A stretch of DNA of 64,000 bases from Dissulfuribacter thermophilus (GTDB lineage: Bacteria; Desulfobacterota; Dissulfuribacteria; Dissulfuribacterales; Dissulfuribacteraceae). Each line of letters opens with the position of its first letter. The stretch's first letter is position 1. The position numbers were made by a program, and so were the translations under genes. Below, piece by piece: positions 29,235 to 38,974 of this stretch. Where the stretch lies: assembly GCF_001687335.1 (NCBI RefSeq), contig NZ_MAGO01000005.1, forward strand, positions 147,740 to 211,739, in the 5' to 3' direction. The notes beneath the pieces were generated by a model. The model was not told the origin of the DNA, made no database searches, and saw only the letters and a program-made list of their open reading frames with translations.

Positions 29235-29693
29235 CTATACATCACCTATCATTCTCCATCTTTTCGGCCAAACATTGGTCTAACAAAGCCTATCATAGAG
29301 ATAGCATTGATTTTCTCGTGAAAATTTTCAAAAATAGCCACCTCCATGCCAAAGAGGACCTATCTTTTATTAGAGAAGAGGTGTACTCCCATTAAGGCAC
29401 TTTGACAAGGAATTATAGACTCATTCCCACCTGCCTCCATATCTAAGCCGCTTCTGGTAATCTCGCTGGCAGAGTTGAACCTCTGCTCCCAGTCTTGCAC
29501 TCAGGCTTTCTTTACTCCTCACCTCAAAATCGCGCCTCTGCCATGAGCTAGTAGTTTACGCTAAGAAAGACTTAGTGGAACAATGGCCCTCTTCATAATG
29601 GTTTAGTGAACATTTTCCCCAAGAACTAGGCCGTGTACCTAAGAAAGCAAAATGACGGACATATCTTTTTTAGAAAGGAAAATTTTAAAAACA
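29235..29693. other. Gene-free stretch between APC permease and torD-like gene
   Basis: About 460 bases with no credible gene. 29401-29570 is richer in G+C than its flanks, and its reverse strand has a short stop-bounded frame (ends QKRLRYGGRWE) without a start or recognisable similarity, possibly a remnant. No terminator hairpin with T-run seen after torD. Confidence 0.5.
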
Positions 29694-30362
29694 TTAACAT
29701 ATGGACTTAACAGAATCTTTTGAGAGTATCTCACTCATGCTATGGCCCACATATATAGTAAGATGGCCAAGTGCCTTATACATATAACATTCTGCCCTTT
29801 CTGTTAATTGTTTACCAAAATTCGATACCCACATACCAAGGTGTTGGGAATAAAAGGAACATGCAGTTTGCAACAGTGCACTAGCTTGTTCCTCGTCCCC
29901 ATTTAAATCGAGCTCTGCAGAGGATCTCAATATGAGTCCTAAAAAAGCCATTTCAAAACCGATATAATCCGGCCTATTTATCATCTTGATATAAGAAGGA
30001 ATATCAAGCAGTTCAGGGTTAAAACCTGCACTAATATAAAAATTTTTAACTGACGCGCATAAATCAGTTCTCATAGGAATCTGTCTTTGTGCCAATTCAA
30101 AAGGTGGTAAGTACTTACCTGAAATTGGTACGAAAAAAAGATCATAAAATTCCTGAGTAATGTCTTCGGATGAATCCCTCTCTACGAGAGTTAGCATCTT
30201 AGCAAATAGTTCTCCAGGGAAAATTTTTTTGAATTTATGGCCGACTTCCTTACAGCCTGCTATGCGTTCCTCATCTGGTTCATTCAAATAGAGGGTCGCA
30301 ACAAACTCAAAGAAGTCGGCCCATGCATTCTTCTCATCTGAATTCATGAAAATTGAACTCAT
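29694..30362 (-). CDS. TorD/DmsD-family molybdoenzyme chaperone
   Basis: 222 residues, all-helical, no signal. It matches the TorD fold (…DLFFVPISGKYLPPFELAQRQ and later helices). Such chaperones bind the Tat signal of a molybdoenzyme and help cofactor insertion before export. It overlaps the ttrA-like gene by 4 bases, so it is translated with it and presumably dedicated to it. Similarity is at family level; no gene symbol is given because TorD/TtrD relations cannot be resolved by eye. Confidence 0.82.
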   Translation of the reverse strand: MSSIFMNSDEKNAWADFFEFVATLYLNEPDEERIAGCKEVGHKFKKIFPGELFAKMLTLVERDSSEDITQEFYDLFFVPISGKYLPPFELAQRQIPMRTDLCASVKNFYISAGFNPELLDIPSYIKMINRPDYIGFEMAFLGLILRSSAELDLNGDEEQASALLQTACSFYSQHLGMWVSNFGKQLTERAECYMYKALGHLTIYVGHSMSEILSKDSVKSIC

Positions 30363-33300
30363 ATCTTTTCCAAACTTGCTGGGATTCCTTGTCTAGCATT
30401 TGAGCCAACAACAACATCAGCCAGTGTAGAAATACCCTTACGCTTATAGTCTGAAATACCCAGTAAATTATGGGCGATACCAGCGGCACGAGCGCGATCT
30501 CCGTCGATCTTTCTGCCTTTTATTACCACGGAGCGCGAACCAAGCCCCCAATGGCCGAATCCATGTTCTATACCAATCACTCCAGGAGCTATGCCGCTGC
30601 GCACATCTGCCTTGCCTTTGGCCTTTCCACCAGGAGTAACAACCTGTAAGGTATCTCCCCTTTTGATTCCTAGCCTTTTGGCATCTATCGGATTAATGAC
30701 AAAGGCATTTTCCCTGTGAATCTGTCTTAGCCTCTTTTCTCCAATGGTATGTGATGATTGGAGCTGAGATTTAGTGCACACAAGCATAAAAGGCCACCTT
30801 GAGCGCGTAAATACCTTCTCTGTAGGTGTACCGTCGGCAAAGGCAGGTGGCTGCCAAGTCGGAACCCCTGAGAACCGTTCTCCTGTAAGACTATTTCTGG
30901 CAAGGGCTACCATCTCATTATAGATGTGCATAGGCTTTTTGTATCGATGAGCAAGCCACTCGCCCTCATATGCCTTTTCAGCACCTTCGAATCGTCCGCC
31001 CCTTGCCATGGCGTAAGCAACCTTCGGCCATTCGTCTTCCTTAAGAACCTTTTTGAGTTTTGGCAAAAGCCGCTCTACGCCTGTGATCTCCAGTTCCTCC
31101 TGAGTGATATCCGGAACTGGCTTGCCTGCGAAAGCGACATTTGCAAAGGCCCTAAGGAAGAAATCCTCAGGCGTATCAAGAGGATGCAAATTGCCCTTGG
31201 AATCTGGTATGGCCTCTTTCCCAAAGCCAGGAAGCCCCATTCTCTTTGCCACGGCTATAATAAAGCTTTCCATACACACAGGGACACCCTCCTTAGTCTT
31301 TGCCTGAGGAGGATCCGTTACAGGCCAGCGGAAAGAGTTGGTCTTGGTAAGATGTGTTGCCCAGGGAGATGCAGCTCCCCAAGTCTCGTATAAAACAGTA
31401 TCAGGAACTATATAATCGGCATAGGCGCTGCTTTCATTTATAAAGGGATCAATAGAAATTATTAGCGGCAACCTCTTTGGATCAGCCAGCTTTTCCTTCA
31501 CCTGCTCATAGAGCCCTGCCTGGCCATAGAGGGGATTGGTGTTCCACATTATCAGTGCCTTTAATCCATAGGGATATTGATTTAAAGCAGAAGGAATGAA
31601 CTCTGATTGAAGAGCTGCAGAGAAAGGATACCAAGGGCCATCGGCTGGATATGGTTTTCCCTTGGCCTTTTTCAGTTTGTACTCTGTAGTCTTTTCGTAA
31701 GGGAATCCCTGTCTACTAATCCTTACTCCCCTGGGTTTGACCTTACCAGGAAATTTTTTAAAGTTGTAACGTGGTCCCTTTCCAAAATCTGGATATCGAC
31801 CTCCGCCAATAGATGCGCCTCCCTTCCAGTTTAGGTTGCCCACCAATGCATTTAGTACAGCAACTGCGTAGGCAGTATAAAAGCCGTTGGAGTGCATCGT
31901 GCCTCCATGACAGTCTGCCACTGCCTTTCTCCCATAACTTGTAAACTCTTTTGCCAGGTCCACAATTGTTTTTTCTGGGATACCACAGATTTGGCTGTAC
32001 TCTGCCAGCGTATGGCGTCTTGATGCCTCAAGGAGGAGTTGAAGGGCCGTTTTTACTTCTACTTCCTCCCCTCCTATCTTTACTGAACCCTTGTAAAAAA
32101 TAAGGGCGCTTCTGGACTTTTCATTACCAATGGGCTTTCCTGTCTCTTCATCTATCACCACGAAGCCGTCTTTGCTGTTAGGACGCCTTTGGGACAGATG
32201 GGATTCCCTCAGAAAGCGACCGAAAAGTGGATGGCCTTCTTGTGTGATTACCAAGTGGGAGGCATTGGACCAGCTTGGCTCAGATGCGGCTTTTGCAGCA
32301 CGTGCTCCTGGAATTTTCAGGAATTGCTCGTTATACCTCCTGTTTTCCAGTATCCAACGTATCATAGCCATTACAAGGGCACCGTCTGTTCCCGGCTTTA
32401 TGGGAATCCATCTCACCCTGTCAGACGTCGCCATACAGTCTGAATTTGTAAGCAGTGGATCCACTACCACATACTTCAGATCGCCGTCGCTTCTACCCTT
32501 TGCAACCAATTTGCCCTGTCGCTGAAAAGGATTGCCTGCATTGGCTGGGGCAGTCCCTATGTTCAAAACAAATTTAGTATTCTTAAAATCTGGCTTTATA
32601 TGCGGGTATTTCTTGAAATCTCCGAGCATAGCTGCATACCCGGCCCTCATTGAGAGACCACAGTTACCCCTGTGGCCTGTAAAGTTGATGGTTCCAAAGG
32701 AGTTAACCGCAAATCGCTTGATGAGTTGTAACCGTCCCTCTTTGAATCCTGCCATTATAGCCAACTGGTTGGCCCGCGGACCCAGTTCTGGTCGGTTTGG
32801 ATCGATTGGCCTCTTGAGGTCTCTGATTTTCCTCAGTCCATCCACATGTCCTTCGCCAAAAAGGTCTCCACCCTCAACTATCTCCTCGACCAGCTTTTCA
32901 AAATCGATGGGACGCCATTTGCCTGAATTTCGGGGTCCCACCCTTTTGAGAGGCACAAGTACCCGATATGGATCATAAAGTTTCTCCAATACTGCATTCC
33001 CTCTGGCACATGCGGTGGCTCTGTGTTCAAGCCCTGCTTCCTCCTTCCTACTCAATTTGACCAAGCTTTCTTTTAAAGGGGTCTCATATGGCAAAAAAGA
33101 GTCAGTTGCCAACACATGATATGGATTTCCAGCCACTCGCAGGATCTTTCCAGTCTTCTTGTCCACACGCAGCCTCACACCGCACAGGCTCACGCAACCC
33201 ACACATACGGAATTGGATATGTACTGATTTTTATTTGGTCTTACTGCTCCTGTCTTTGGATCAATGGAATATTCTGGCTCCAGAGCGTTTCCATAGATAT

Positions 33301-33433
33301 GATGAGGAGGCTTCTCGCCTGCCCACCAGCCTTTTGCTATTCCCTTAAGAGTATGACGATATCCGAGGCCAAATATACCAAGAGATGTTATCAAACCTGC
33401 TGCCTTAATTATATTTCTACGCTTTTTGTCCAT
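30359..33433 (-). CDS. ttrA: Tetrathionate reductase-like molybdopterin subunit A
   Basis: 1024 residues, close to Salmonella TtrA. Tat signal KRRNIIKAAG near the N-terminus. The [4Fe-4S] motif is Cys77, Cys80, Cys84 and Cys142. A candidate Mo ligand is Cys258 in GHRGNCGL. The MGD-binding C-terminal domain (GDTLQVVTPGG, GFGHWG) is present. TtrA family members reduce tetrathionate; arsenate and thiosulfate/polysulfide reductases are close relatives, so the substrate is a sulfur or related oxyanion by inference. Operon order porin-ttrB-ttrC-ttrA-torD supports TtrABC. Confidence 0.85.
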   Translation of the reverse strand: MDKKRRNIIKAAGLITSLGIFGLGYRHTLKGIAKGWWAGEKPPHHIYGNALEPEYSIDPKTGAVRPNKNQYISNSVCVGCVSLCGVRLRVDKKTGKILRVAGNPYHVLATDSFLPYETPLKESLVKLSRKEEAGLEHRATACARGNAVLEKLYDPYRVLVPLKRVGPRNSGKWRPIDFEKLVEEIVEGGDLFGEGHVDGLRKIRDLKRPIDPNRPELGPRANQLAIMAGFKEGRLQLIKRFAVNSFGTINFTGHRGNCGLSMRAGYAAMLGDFKKYPHIKPDFKNTKFVLNIGTAPANAGNPFQRQGKLVAKGRSDGDLKYVVVDPLLTNSDCMATSDRVRWIPIKPGTDGALVMAMIRWILENRRYNEQFLKIPGARAAKAASEPSWSNASHLVITQEGHPLFGRFLRESHLSQRRPNSKDGFVVIDEETGKPIGNEKSRSALIFYKGSVKIGGEEVEVKTALQLLLEASRRHTLAEYSQICGIPEKTIVDLAKEFTSYGRKAVADCHGGTMHSNGFYTAYAVAVLNALVGNLNWKGGASIGGGRYPDFGKGPRYNFKKFPGKVKPRGVRISRQGFPYEKTTEYKLKKAKGKPYPADGPWYPFSAALQSEFIPSALNQYPYGLKALIMWNTNPLYGQAGLYEQVKEKLADPKRLPLIISIDPFINESSAYADYIVPDTVLYETWGAASPWATHLTKTNSFRWPVTDPPQAKTKEGVPVCMESFIIAVAKRMGLPGFGKEAIPDSKGNLHPLDTPEDFFLRAFANVAFAGKPVPDITQEELEITGVERLLPKLKKVLKEDEWPKVAYAMARGGRFEGAEKAYEGEWLAHRYKKPMHIYNEMVALARNSLTGERFSGVPTWQPPAFADGTPTEKVFTRSRWPFMLVCTKSQLQSSHTIGEKRLRQIHRENAFVINPIDAKRLGIKRGDTLQVVTPGGKAKGKADVRSGIAPGVIGIEHGFGHWGLGSRSVVIKGRKIDGDRARAAGIAHNLLGISDYKRKGISTLADVVVGSNARQGIPASLEKI

Positions 33434-33435
33434 TT

Positions 33436-34650
33436 TTACTTCACTCCTTTCACATTCACTGCCGATGTATTTAGTGGAATTTCAGAGTTAACCCCTCCCG
33501 ACACTTTATCTTCGTTGGGTTCCCAGGGCATAAACCATGTAAAACCTAGAAAAAGGGCCATCCAGATAGCCCAGTTGCTAACGACATGCATAATACCGGT
33601 TGCACCCCAGAAGCTGGGGAAATAGTGAGCAACACCTGCTGAGATCTTTGGCAGTTCCTGTCCTCCAATGACGGTATCCCATCTGAAAAGCCATACACCG
33701 CAAATCGCGACAAAGGATGCGAAAAGAAACAGAGGCCTAATGCGTCTCAATGGAGCAAAAAGTGAAACTATAAGTGGAAATAACAGCCCAAATCCCAATT
33801 CAAGGACAACGGCCTCGAAAAAATGTCTCTTGAACACGTAGGGAAGTGCCTCTTGAAAAATTTTAAAAGAATAGGCATAGCCTATTGAATACCAAAGAAG
33901 CCTTAAAAGCAGATCACCCAATATGCTCCAGACCAGCAACTTGCCTAGACTATCCATGAGATTCCAAGGTATCTTTCCCCTCTCATCCCTCACCATTATG
34001 GCAGTAACCAGTATCATCAGGGCTATACCGCTTACCATTGCAGAAATAAGAAAAATTAGTGGCATAAGCGAGGTGTGCCAAAGAGGCCTTGCCTTTACTA
34101 CCCCTAGGATGTAACCAGTATATCCATGAACTGCGAGGGCGGCCGGTATACCTATCATGCCAAGAACACGTCCTACTTCGTGGTCCCGTTTAATGGAGGC
34201 AGATGTAATGTCCGTGTTTCCAAGAGCTAGCAAGGTGTAGATGGCTTTTAAAAAGCCAGAACTATTCTTTGCCTTTCTAGCAAATCCTGCCCGAAAGACA
34301 AAAAGCATCTCAAGGCTGATCAGTATAGGATAGAAAGTGAGCAAAAACACGCCCCAACTCATAGGAGAAGTGGAGTGTAAGTGATAATATAATGAATAAA
34401 ATCTCCCTGGTTGAGCTAGGTCGGCAATAAGGTTAAGCGGAGCTGCTAAAAGCACCGTAAAAGCCATTATTAAAGCCAGACCAGCTATCGGTTCGTACTC
34501 TTTGTTGTTAAAAACATAAGTCAGTGAAGATATCAGAAAGGCGGCTGCGCTCACCCCTGTGAAGAAGAAATATTGGGGTACTGCCACACTCCACTGAACA
34601 CTGGCTGCAGTATTTATTATTTCTACTATACTAGTCTCCATTTCAAACAA
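33436..34650 (-). CDS. ttrC: NrfD/TtrC-type membrane subunit
   Basis: 404 residues with 9-10 membrane helices of the NrfD/PsrC family, the quinol-oxidising anchor of periplasmic molybdoenzymes. It starts without a cleavable signal (VQWSVAVPQYFFFTGVSAAAFL), with the family motif of TM1. It overlaps ttrB by 8 bases and lies 2 bases before ttrA. It would take electrons from menaquinol and pass them through TtrB to TtrA. The conserved quinone-site residues were not verified by alignment. Confidence 0.85.
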   Translation of the reverse strand: MFEMETSIVEIINTAASVQWSVAVPQYFFFTGVSAAAFLISSLTYVFNNKEYEPIAGLALIMAFTVLLAAPLNLIADLAQPGRFYSLYYHLHSTSPMSWGVFLLTFYPILISLEMLFVFRAGFARKAKNSSGFLKAIYTLLALGNTDITSASIKRDHEVGRVLGMIGIPAALAVHGYTGYILGVVKARPLWHTSLMPLIFLISAMVSGIALMILVTAIMVRDERGKIPWNLMDSLGKLLVWSILGDLLLRLLWYSIGYAYSFKIFQEALPYVFKRHFFEAVVLELGFGLLFPLIVSLFAPLRRIRPLFLFASFVAICGVWLFRWDTVIGGQELPKISAGVAHYFPSFWGATGIMHVVSNWAIWMALFLGFTWFMPWEPNEDKVSGGVNSEIPLNTSAVNVKGVK

Positions 34651-35374
34651 CCTCCTCTTCTACTCCACTCCCAGCAGGCGATATAACGGCCTCTCCCTTG
34701 ATCTGTCCGCTGAGAGTCTCATCCAGCCCGATATAAAAAACCATAGGACCCGTTCCCATAGCTCTTTTGAGTACCTGAACAGGATACTGACTGACCAACC
34801 TTGAAACTTTGCTATTAGGATCGTTAAAATTACCAAATACCCTTGCCTCTCCCACACATGTCTCGACACAGGCCGGATAAAGACCTGCTTCGAGCCTGTG
34901 CAGGCAAAACGTGCATTTGTCTGCAGTACGCGTGAGAGGATTGATAAATCTCGCCTCGTAGGGACATGCCTGGATGCAGTATCCACACCCCACGCAGACG
35001 CTATTATCCACAACAACTATTCCATCTTTTCTCTTCTTTGTTGCCTGCGTGGGACAAACCTGCACACAGGCGGGCTTTTCACAATGATTGCAGAGACGGG
35101 GAAGATTGATCCTATGGGTAGTTCCGTATCTTTCTATTTCATATGTTGAAACTATTGTACGGAACTTGCCCACTGGAATCTGGTTTTCTATTGAACACGC
35201 CACTGTACATGCCTGACACCCTATGCATTTCCTCAAGTCTATCACCATGCCCCATTTGGCCTCGCTCTTCCCTGCGAACTGAGTCGCCTGAGCAGAATCA
35301 GGACTTTTTAGGATTGAGAAGGAGGCCGCCGCCCCTCCTAACAGCTTGATAAAACTACGACGTGAGCTATTCAT
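34643..35374 (-). CDS. ttrB: TtrB-type four [4Fe-4S] electron-transfer subunit
   Basis: 243 residues, matching the length of TtrB. A Tat signal (SSRRSFIKLLGG) is followed by four ferredoxin-like Cys motifs: CIGCQACTVAC, CNHCEKPACVQVC, CVGCGYCIQAC and CTFCLHRLEAGLYPACVETC. It is a periplasmic wire between the NrfD-type membrane subunit and the Mo subunit. It is the second gene of the operon, 16 bases after the porin. Confidence 0.88.
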   Translation of the reverse strand: MNSSRRSFIKLLGGAAASFSILKSPDSAQATQFAGKSEAKWGMVIDLRKCIGCQACTVACSIENQIPVGKFRTIVSTYEIERYGTTHRINLPRLCNHCEKPACVQVCPTQATKKRKDGIVVVDNSVCVGCGYCIQACPYEARFINPLTRTADKCTFCLHRLEAGLYPACVETCVGEARVFGNFNDPNSKVSRLVSQYPVQVLKRAMGTGPMVFYIGLDETLSGQIKGEAVISPAGSGVEEEVV

Positions 35375-35390
35375 CTTTTTTCGCCTCCAT

Positions 35391-36695
35391 TTACTTAAAA
35401 ACTACAGTTACCTGTGCCATAAAACGATTGTCTATGGCCGGATTCCAATGACTATCACGGATCTCGTAGTTCACTGTCGCTCTGGCCCTTTTATGGAAAA
35501 AGTACTGAAGACCAAGGGTGAGATTATCTTGGCTCACATCTACGGATAGGTCATTTCCATTATCCGGATCGTAATAGGAATATCTAAAATCAAGCTCCAA
35601 CTTCTTATTGAATACAGGTGGACGGTATCCCAGATCTATGTACCAGCCAAAAGCATCGAGATCTGCATGAGGAACGCCATGACCGCTAACAGAGGTATTA
35701 TCAGTAAAATATCTGTTAGAGACTGGTACTGCTCCATTGAAAAAGCCTGGAGCATAAACCCATCCGTTTCCCCATACTCCTTCTGTTACTACCCTAAGCG
35801 CCCCGTAAGATTTCAAGTCTTTTTTGAAATAAAACTCAATTCCATAGCGCTTCCTATCCTGCTCCGTCTTCTCTCCATTAACAGGTCCGGGCGTGGCAAA
35901 GGTGAATCCTGTCCTCTTGCCATTGATGAACCATAGTCCGAGGTGAATTTCCTGACGGAAGGGCCCCTTTGTATTATTAAAAATCCGGCTCACTACGATC
36001 TTTCCCGCTATATCCTTATTCCTATCATTGTCCTGAGAATTGATTCCATTTCCGTTCGATAACATGAGTGCGTAGGCAAGTTCATACTGTTTGCCCTGAC
36101 CAAACCTGAACCAGTCGAAGATTTCCACACCAATATCCCTATAGGCACTGACCGAACGATTCTTGCCAAATCTTTCCAACATGAGATTGAAAAAAACATC
36201 TGAGAATTCTATATAATTATGGAGGTGAATAGCCTGAAGTCCGTCAATACCCATTGGCAACTTAAATTGGCCTAACCTCAACCGCATTCCTGGTATATAG
36301 TTTAGGGTAACACTAGCATCAGTCAGCGCGGCAAAATTGCCCTGGTCTCCATTCGGATTTTCCGTTACTCCATTCCTTCCAAACTCGCCCAGCACAAAGT
36401 AGTTGACTCTGCCATCCGTGTTGGGAACTATACCTCTCACTCCAAGTCGTGCCCTGCGAATGTTAAAATCGTCTTTCCTCACATCTGCATATGGATCAAC
36501 ATCATCCTGAGATTGGTAATAAGTAGGCTGAACAAATCCCCATGGGCTAAAAGATTTTGGGTTCTTCACCCATGTTTCAGTGCCTTGCACCCTAAGCCAA
36601 CAGGCAGCCATTGCCTGTACTGAAAAAAACAGAGTGATAGCAAAAACAACGAATGACCTGATAAGAATTGTTCGTTTTTTTAATTTGATTTTCAT
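35391..36695 (-). CDS. Porin (phosphate-selective porin O/P-like) leading the ttr operon
   Basis: 434 residues with signal peptide (MKIKLKKRTILIR, cleavage near AQAMA/ACW) and a beta-barrel pattern ending in aromatic strands (MAQVTVVFK). It belongs to the OprO/P porin superfamily. GAGGAGGG precedes the ATG. As first gene of the ttr-like operon it probably lets the anionic substrate across the outer membrane (inference). Controlled by the sigma54-like promoter and upstream sites in 36743-36911. Confidence 0.83.
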   Translation of the reverse strand: MKIKLKKRTILIRSFVVFAITLFFSVQAMAACWLRVQGTETWVKNPKSFSPWGFVQPTYYQSQDDVDPYADVRKDDFNIRRARLGVRGIVPNTDGRVNYFVLGEFGRNGVTENPNGDQGNFAALTDASVTLNYIPGMRLRLGQFKLPMGIDGLQAIHLHNYIEFSDVFFNLMLERFGKNRSVSAYRDIGVEIFDWFRFGQGKQYELAYALMLSNGNGINSQDNDRNKDIAGKIVVSRIFNNTKGPFRQEIHLGLWFINGKRTGFTFATPGPVNGEKTEQDRKRYGIEFYFKKDLKSYGALRVVTEGVWGNGWVYAPGFFNGAVPVSNRYFTDNTSVSGHGVPHADLDAFGWYIDLGYRPPVFNKKLELDFRYSYYDPDNGNDLSVDVSQDNLTLGLQYFFHKRARATVNYEIRDSHWNPAIDNRFMAQVTVVFK

Positions 36696-36742
36696 ACGAC
36701 CCTCCTCTTTTTTTTCGCATTTACTGTGCTGCTGGGCCTCAT

Positions 36743-36758
36743 TTCAACTGCCATGCCA
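36743..36758 (-). promoter_or_regulatory. Candidate sigma54 promoter for the porin-ttr operon
   Basis: On the reverse strand TGGCATGGCAGTTGAA aligns with TGGCAY-N5-TTGCW at correct spacing; the -24 GG is intact but the -12 reads GA in place of GC. It lies about 48 bases upstream of the porin ATG. Presence of an NtrC-type activator next door and two upstream sites supports it despite the mismatch. Confidence 0.5.
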
Positions 36759-36851
36759 TGAAGTAAAACTTTACACAAAATTTATAACTCATTGTTTTTA
36801 TAAAGAAAAAAAATCATTGACTAACCATAGTCACCCAACTATTCTTTGGCA

Positions 36852-36868
36852 GGGTGCATTCTGCACCC
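36852..36868. promoter_or_regulatory. Inverted-repeat enhancer site 1
   Basis: GGGTGCA-TTC-TGCACCC, a perfect 7-3-7 inverted repeat, likely an upstream activator binding site for the NtrC-type regulator. Its centre is about 95-110 bases upstream of the sigma54-like promoter. Confidence 0.7.
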
Positions 36869-36894
36869 ATAAAATCATCAAACAGGTAAACTTT

Positions 36895-36911
36895 GGGTGC
36901 AGAATGCATCA
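36895..36911. promoter_or_regulatory. Inverted-repeat enhancer site 2
   Basis: GGGTGCA-GAA-TGCATCA equals the reverse complement of site 1 with two mismatches. Centre-to-centre distance 43 bases, about four helical turns, as expected for paired dimers or a hexamer-nucleating activator. Confidence 0.65.
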
Positions 36912-36957
36912 TCATGAAACTAAAATCTTTATTGTTAAGAAGGGATGTAATTTTTAA

Positions 36958-38910
36958 ATGAAATTAAAACTGGGAATCGGCAACAAAATCCTAATGACAA
37001 TGTTAGCAGTGGCAGTCCCTTTCCTCATCATTTTTTCAATCTTAATTTTAAATACAGTGGAAGAAATATTAAAAGCAAATGTTACCCGTCAAATAACTAG
37101 GCTTGCAGAAAAATCTGCGGACAATCTAAATGATCTAATAGAAAGGTCTAAAACACTCCTCCTTACCATTGCCATATCCCCTTCCGTGACTGATCTCATT
37201 GAGGCACGAGAACTGGAAAGCCCCGAAAAGATTAAGCAGTCAATACACAATTTAGAAGAATATTTTCTAAAACTTCAAAAGCTAAATGATATCATCCAAG
37301 CAATTCGATTTATAGATGAAAAAGGCAATGTTTGGGTCAAAGTTAGAGAGGGCAAGATTATTCCACGAAAAGGACCACTGATAGCCAATCTTGGTATTAG
37401 GGCAGTTAGCATAAAAAAAGATCGTGATTTTTTTAAAAAGACTATGCTCTTGAACAATGGCGAAGTCTGGATCTCCAATTTGGAAAAAGGATGGATGGAA
37501 GGACAAAAAAAATGGTGTCCTGCTATGGTTCGTTTTTCTACCCCTCTTTTTTTCTCTAATGGGAAAAGAGCTGGGATACTAATTATCAATGTATGGGGTA
37601 AACAAGTAGGAAAAATGATAAATCGTCTAATATCTCCACAAGAGGGGATGGCATTTCTGATTGAAAGAAATTTATTGGACGAAAAAAGAAATGGCATTTT
37701 TTTATTTCATAAAAAATGTTCGTGCGAATTTGGTAATCAAACCGGCAGTCATATCACAGTATTTCAGCGTTTCCCTGATTTCATAACTAAAGCCTGGATG
37801 CACACTGACAAAGGAATAATACTCAACCCAAAAACCAAAGATATACTGGCCCACAGATTCTTTTCTCCCTATCATAGTAAAAAAAGAGGTTGGGTAGTAG
37901 TGGTACAAGCCAATAGTTCTTTTTTTATGGCTCCTTTGACCATAATAGAAAATAGAATCATAATCTCTGCCTTGCTAATGGTATTGCTAGCAGTACTTGC
38001 TGCACTCTACTTTGCTCAATCTATTACTGAACCTATCAAACAGGTTATTGATGGCACCCATCGTATAAGTCAAAACCTTTCAAACCGTATATCTATAAAA
38101 TCAACTGACGAAATAGGAATTTTGGCCCAAAAAATAAATAACATGGCATCGCAATTACAAAAAAATATTGAGGAACGCAAAAAACTAGATGCCCAAATTT
38201 ATCAATCTGAAAAACTGGCTTCCATAGGAGAAATGGCAGCTGGCCTCGCTCATGAGCTAAACACTCCCCTCAGTAATATAAAAGCTATTGCCTCTCTTTC
38301 TAAAAAAGACCTGGATACTGGAAAGATAAATTTGGATGCTGTAAAAGAGGATCTTAACGACATAAAAGAACAAACAGAAAAATGTAGTGAAATTATCTCT
38401 GGTTTACTGAGTTTCGCAAGAAAAAGGAATCCAGAATTTGCCTTATTTAATATAAATGATCTGATTGAAAAGGCTCTATCACTACTTCGCCTAAAAATTG
38501 AAAAAAAAGGCGTAACCGTGAGATTCCAAAAGAACGAGGATCCACTCTCTGTCAATGTAGATGCAAATCAGATACAACAAGTTTTTGTCAACATTCTTCT
38601 TAATGCACTAGATGTATTAGACTTTGGCGGCCTTATCACAATCATTTCAGAAAAAGCGGGTAATCACCTAAAGATAAGCATAAAAGATAATGGTCCCGGA
38701 ATCCCTCCAGATATCATGCCTAAAATATTCAATCCCTTCTTTAGTACAAAAGAAGTGGGTAAGGGAACCGGCCTGGGCCTGTCAGTCAGCTATGGCATTG
38801 TGAAAAATCATGGTGGCACTATTGAAGTGCAATCAAAGCCCGGTCAAGGTACAACTTTTACAGTTAAACTCCCAATGAATTCCTTGCAAAACAATGGCAA
38901 CGACAAATAA
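36958..38910 (+). CDS. Membrane sensor histidine kinase of the ttr-linked two-component system
   Basis: 650 residues. A first membrane helix (about 12-34), an extracytoplasmic region of about 290 residues (Cache-like; the sensor), a second helix near 330-353, then HAMP, HisKA with acceptor His432 in [14 protein letters not shown], and HATPase with DNGPGIPP and GKGTGLGLS. It is divergent from the ttr-like operon and followed after 64 bases by an NtrC-type regulator. In Salmonella TtrS senses tetrathionate with a different architecture; here the signal is inferred from location. Confidence 0.88.
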   Translation: MKLKLGIGNKILMTMLAVAVPFLIIFSILILNTVEEILKANVTRQITRLAEKSADNLNDLIERSKTLLLTIAISPSVTDLIEARELESPEKIKQSIHNLEEYFLKLQKLNDIIQAIRFIDEKGNVWVKVREGKIIPRKGPLIANLGIRAVSIKKDRDFFKKTMLLNNGEVWISNLEKGWMEGQKKWCPAMVRFSTPLFFSNGKRAGILIINVWGKQVGKMINRLISPQEGMAFLIERNLLDEKRNGIFLFHKKCSCEFGNQTGSHITVFQRFPDFITKAWMHTDKGIILNPKTKDILAHRFFSPYHSKKRGWVVVVQANSSFFMAPLTIIENRIIISALLMVLLAVLAALYFAQSITEPIKQVIDGTHRISQNLSNRISIKSTDEIGILAQKINNMASQLQKNIEERKKLDAQIYQSEKLASIGEMAAGLAHELNTPLSNIKAIASLSKKDLDTGKINLDAVKEDLNDIKEQTEKCSEIISGLLSFARKRNPEFALFNINDLIEKALSLLRLKIEKKGVTVRFQKNEDPLSVNVDANQIQQVFVNILLNALDVLDFGGLITIISEKAGNHLKISIKDNGPGIPPDIMPKIFNPFFSTKEVGKGTGLGLSVSYGIVKNHGGTIEVQSKPGQGTTFTVKLPMNSLQNNGNDK

Positions 38911-38974
38911 TGTAATCCAATCAACAATCAACTTGGACGGAATGGCTTATAACTAAAGTAGAAAGGAAAAAGTT

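Noticed and set aside
29336..29351. Reverse-strand TGGCATGGAGGTGGCT as a sigma54 promoter for the APC permease
   Set aside because: The -12 reads TGGC in place of TTGC and there is no other support; a chance match is likely.
32532..32978. 148-codon forward ORF in the ttrA-like gene
   Set aside because: Shadow of a well supported reverse gene with no ribosome site and no recognisable product.
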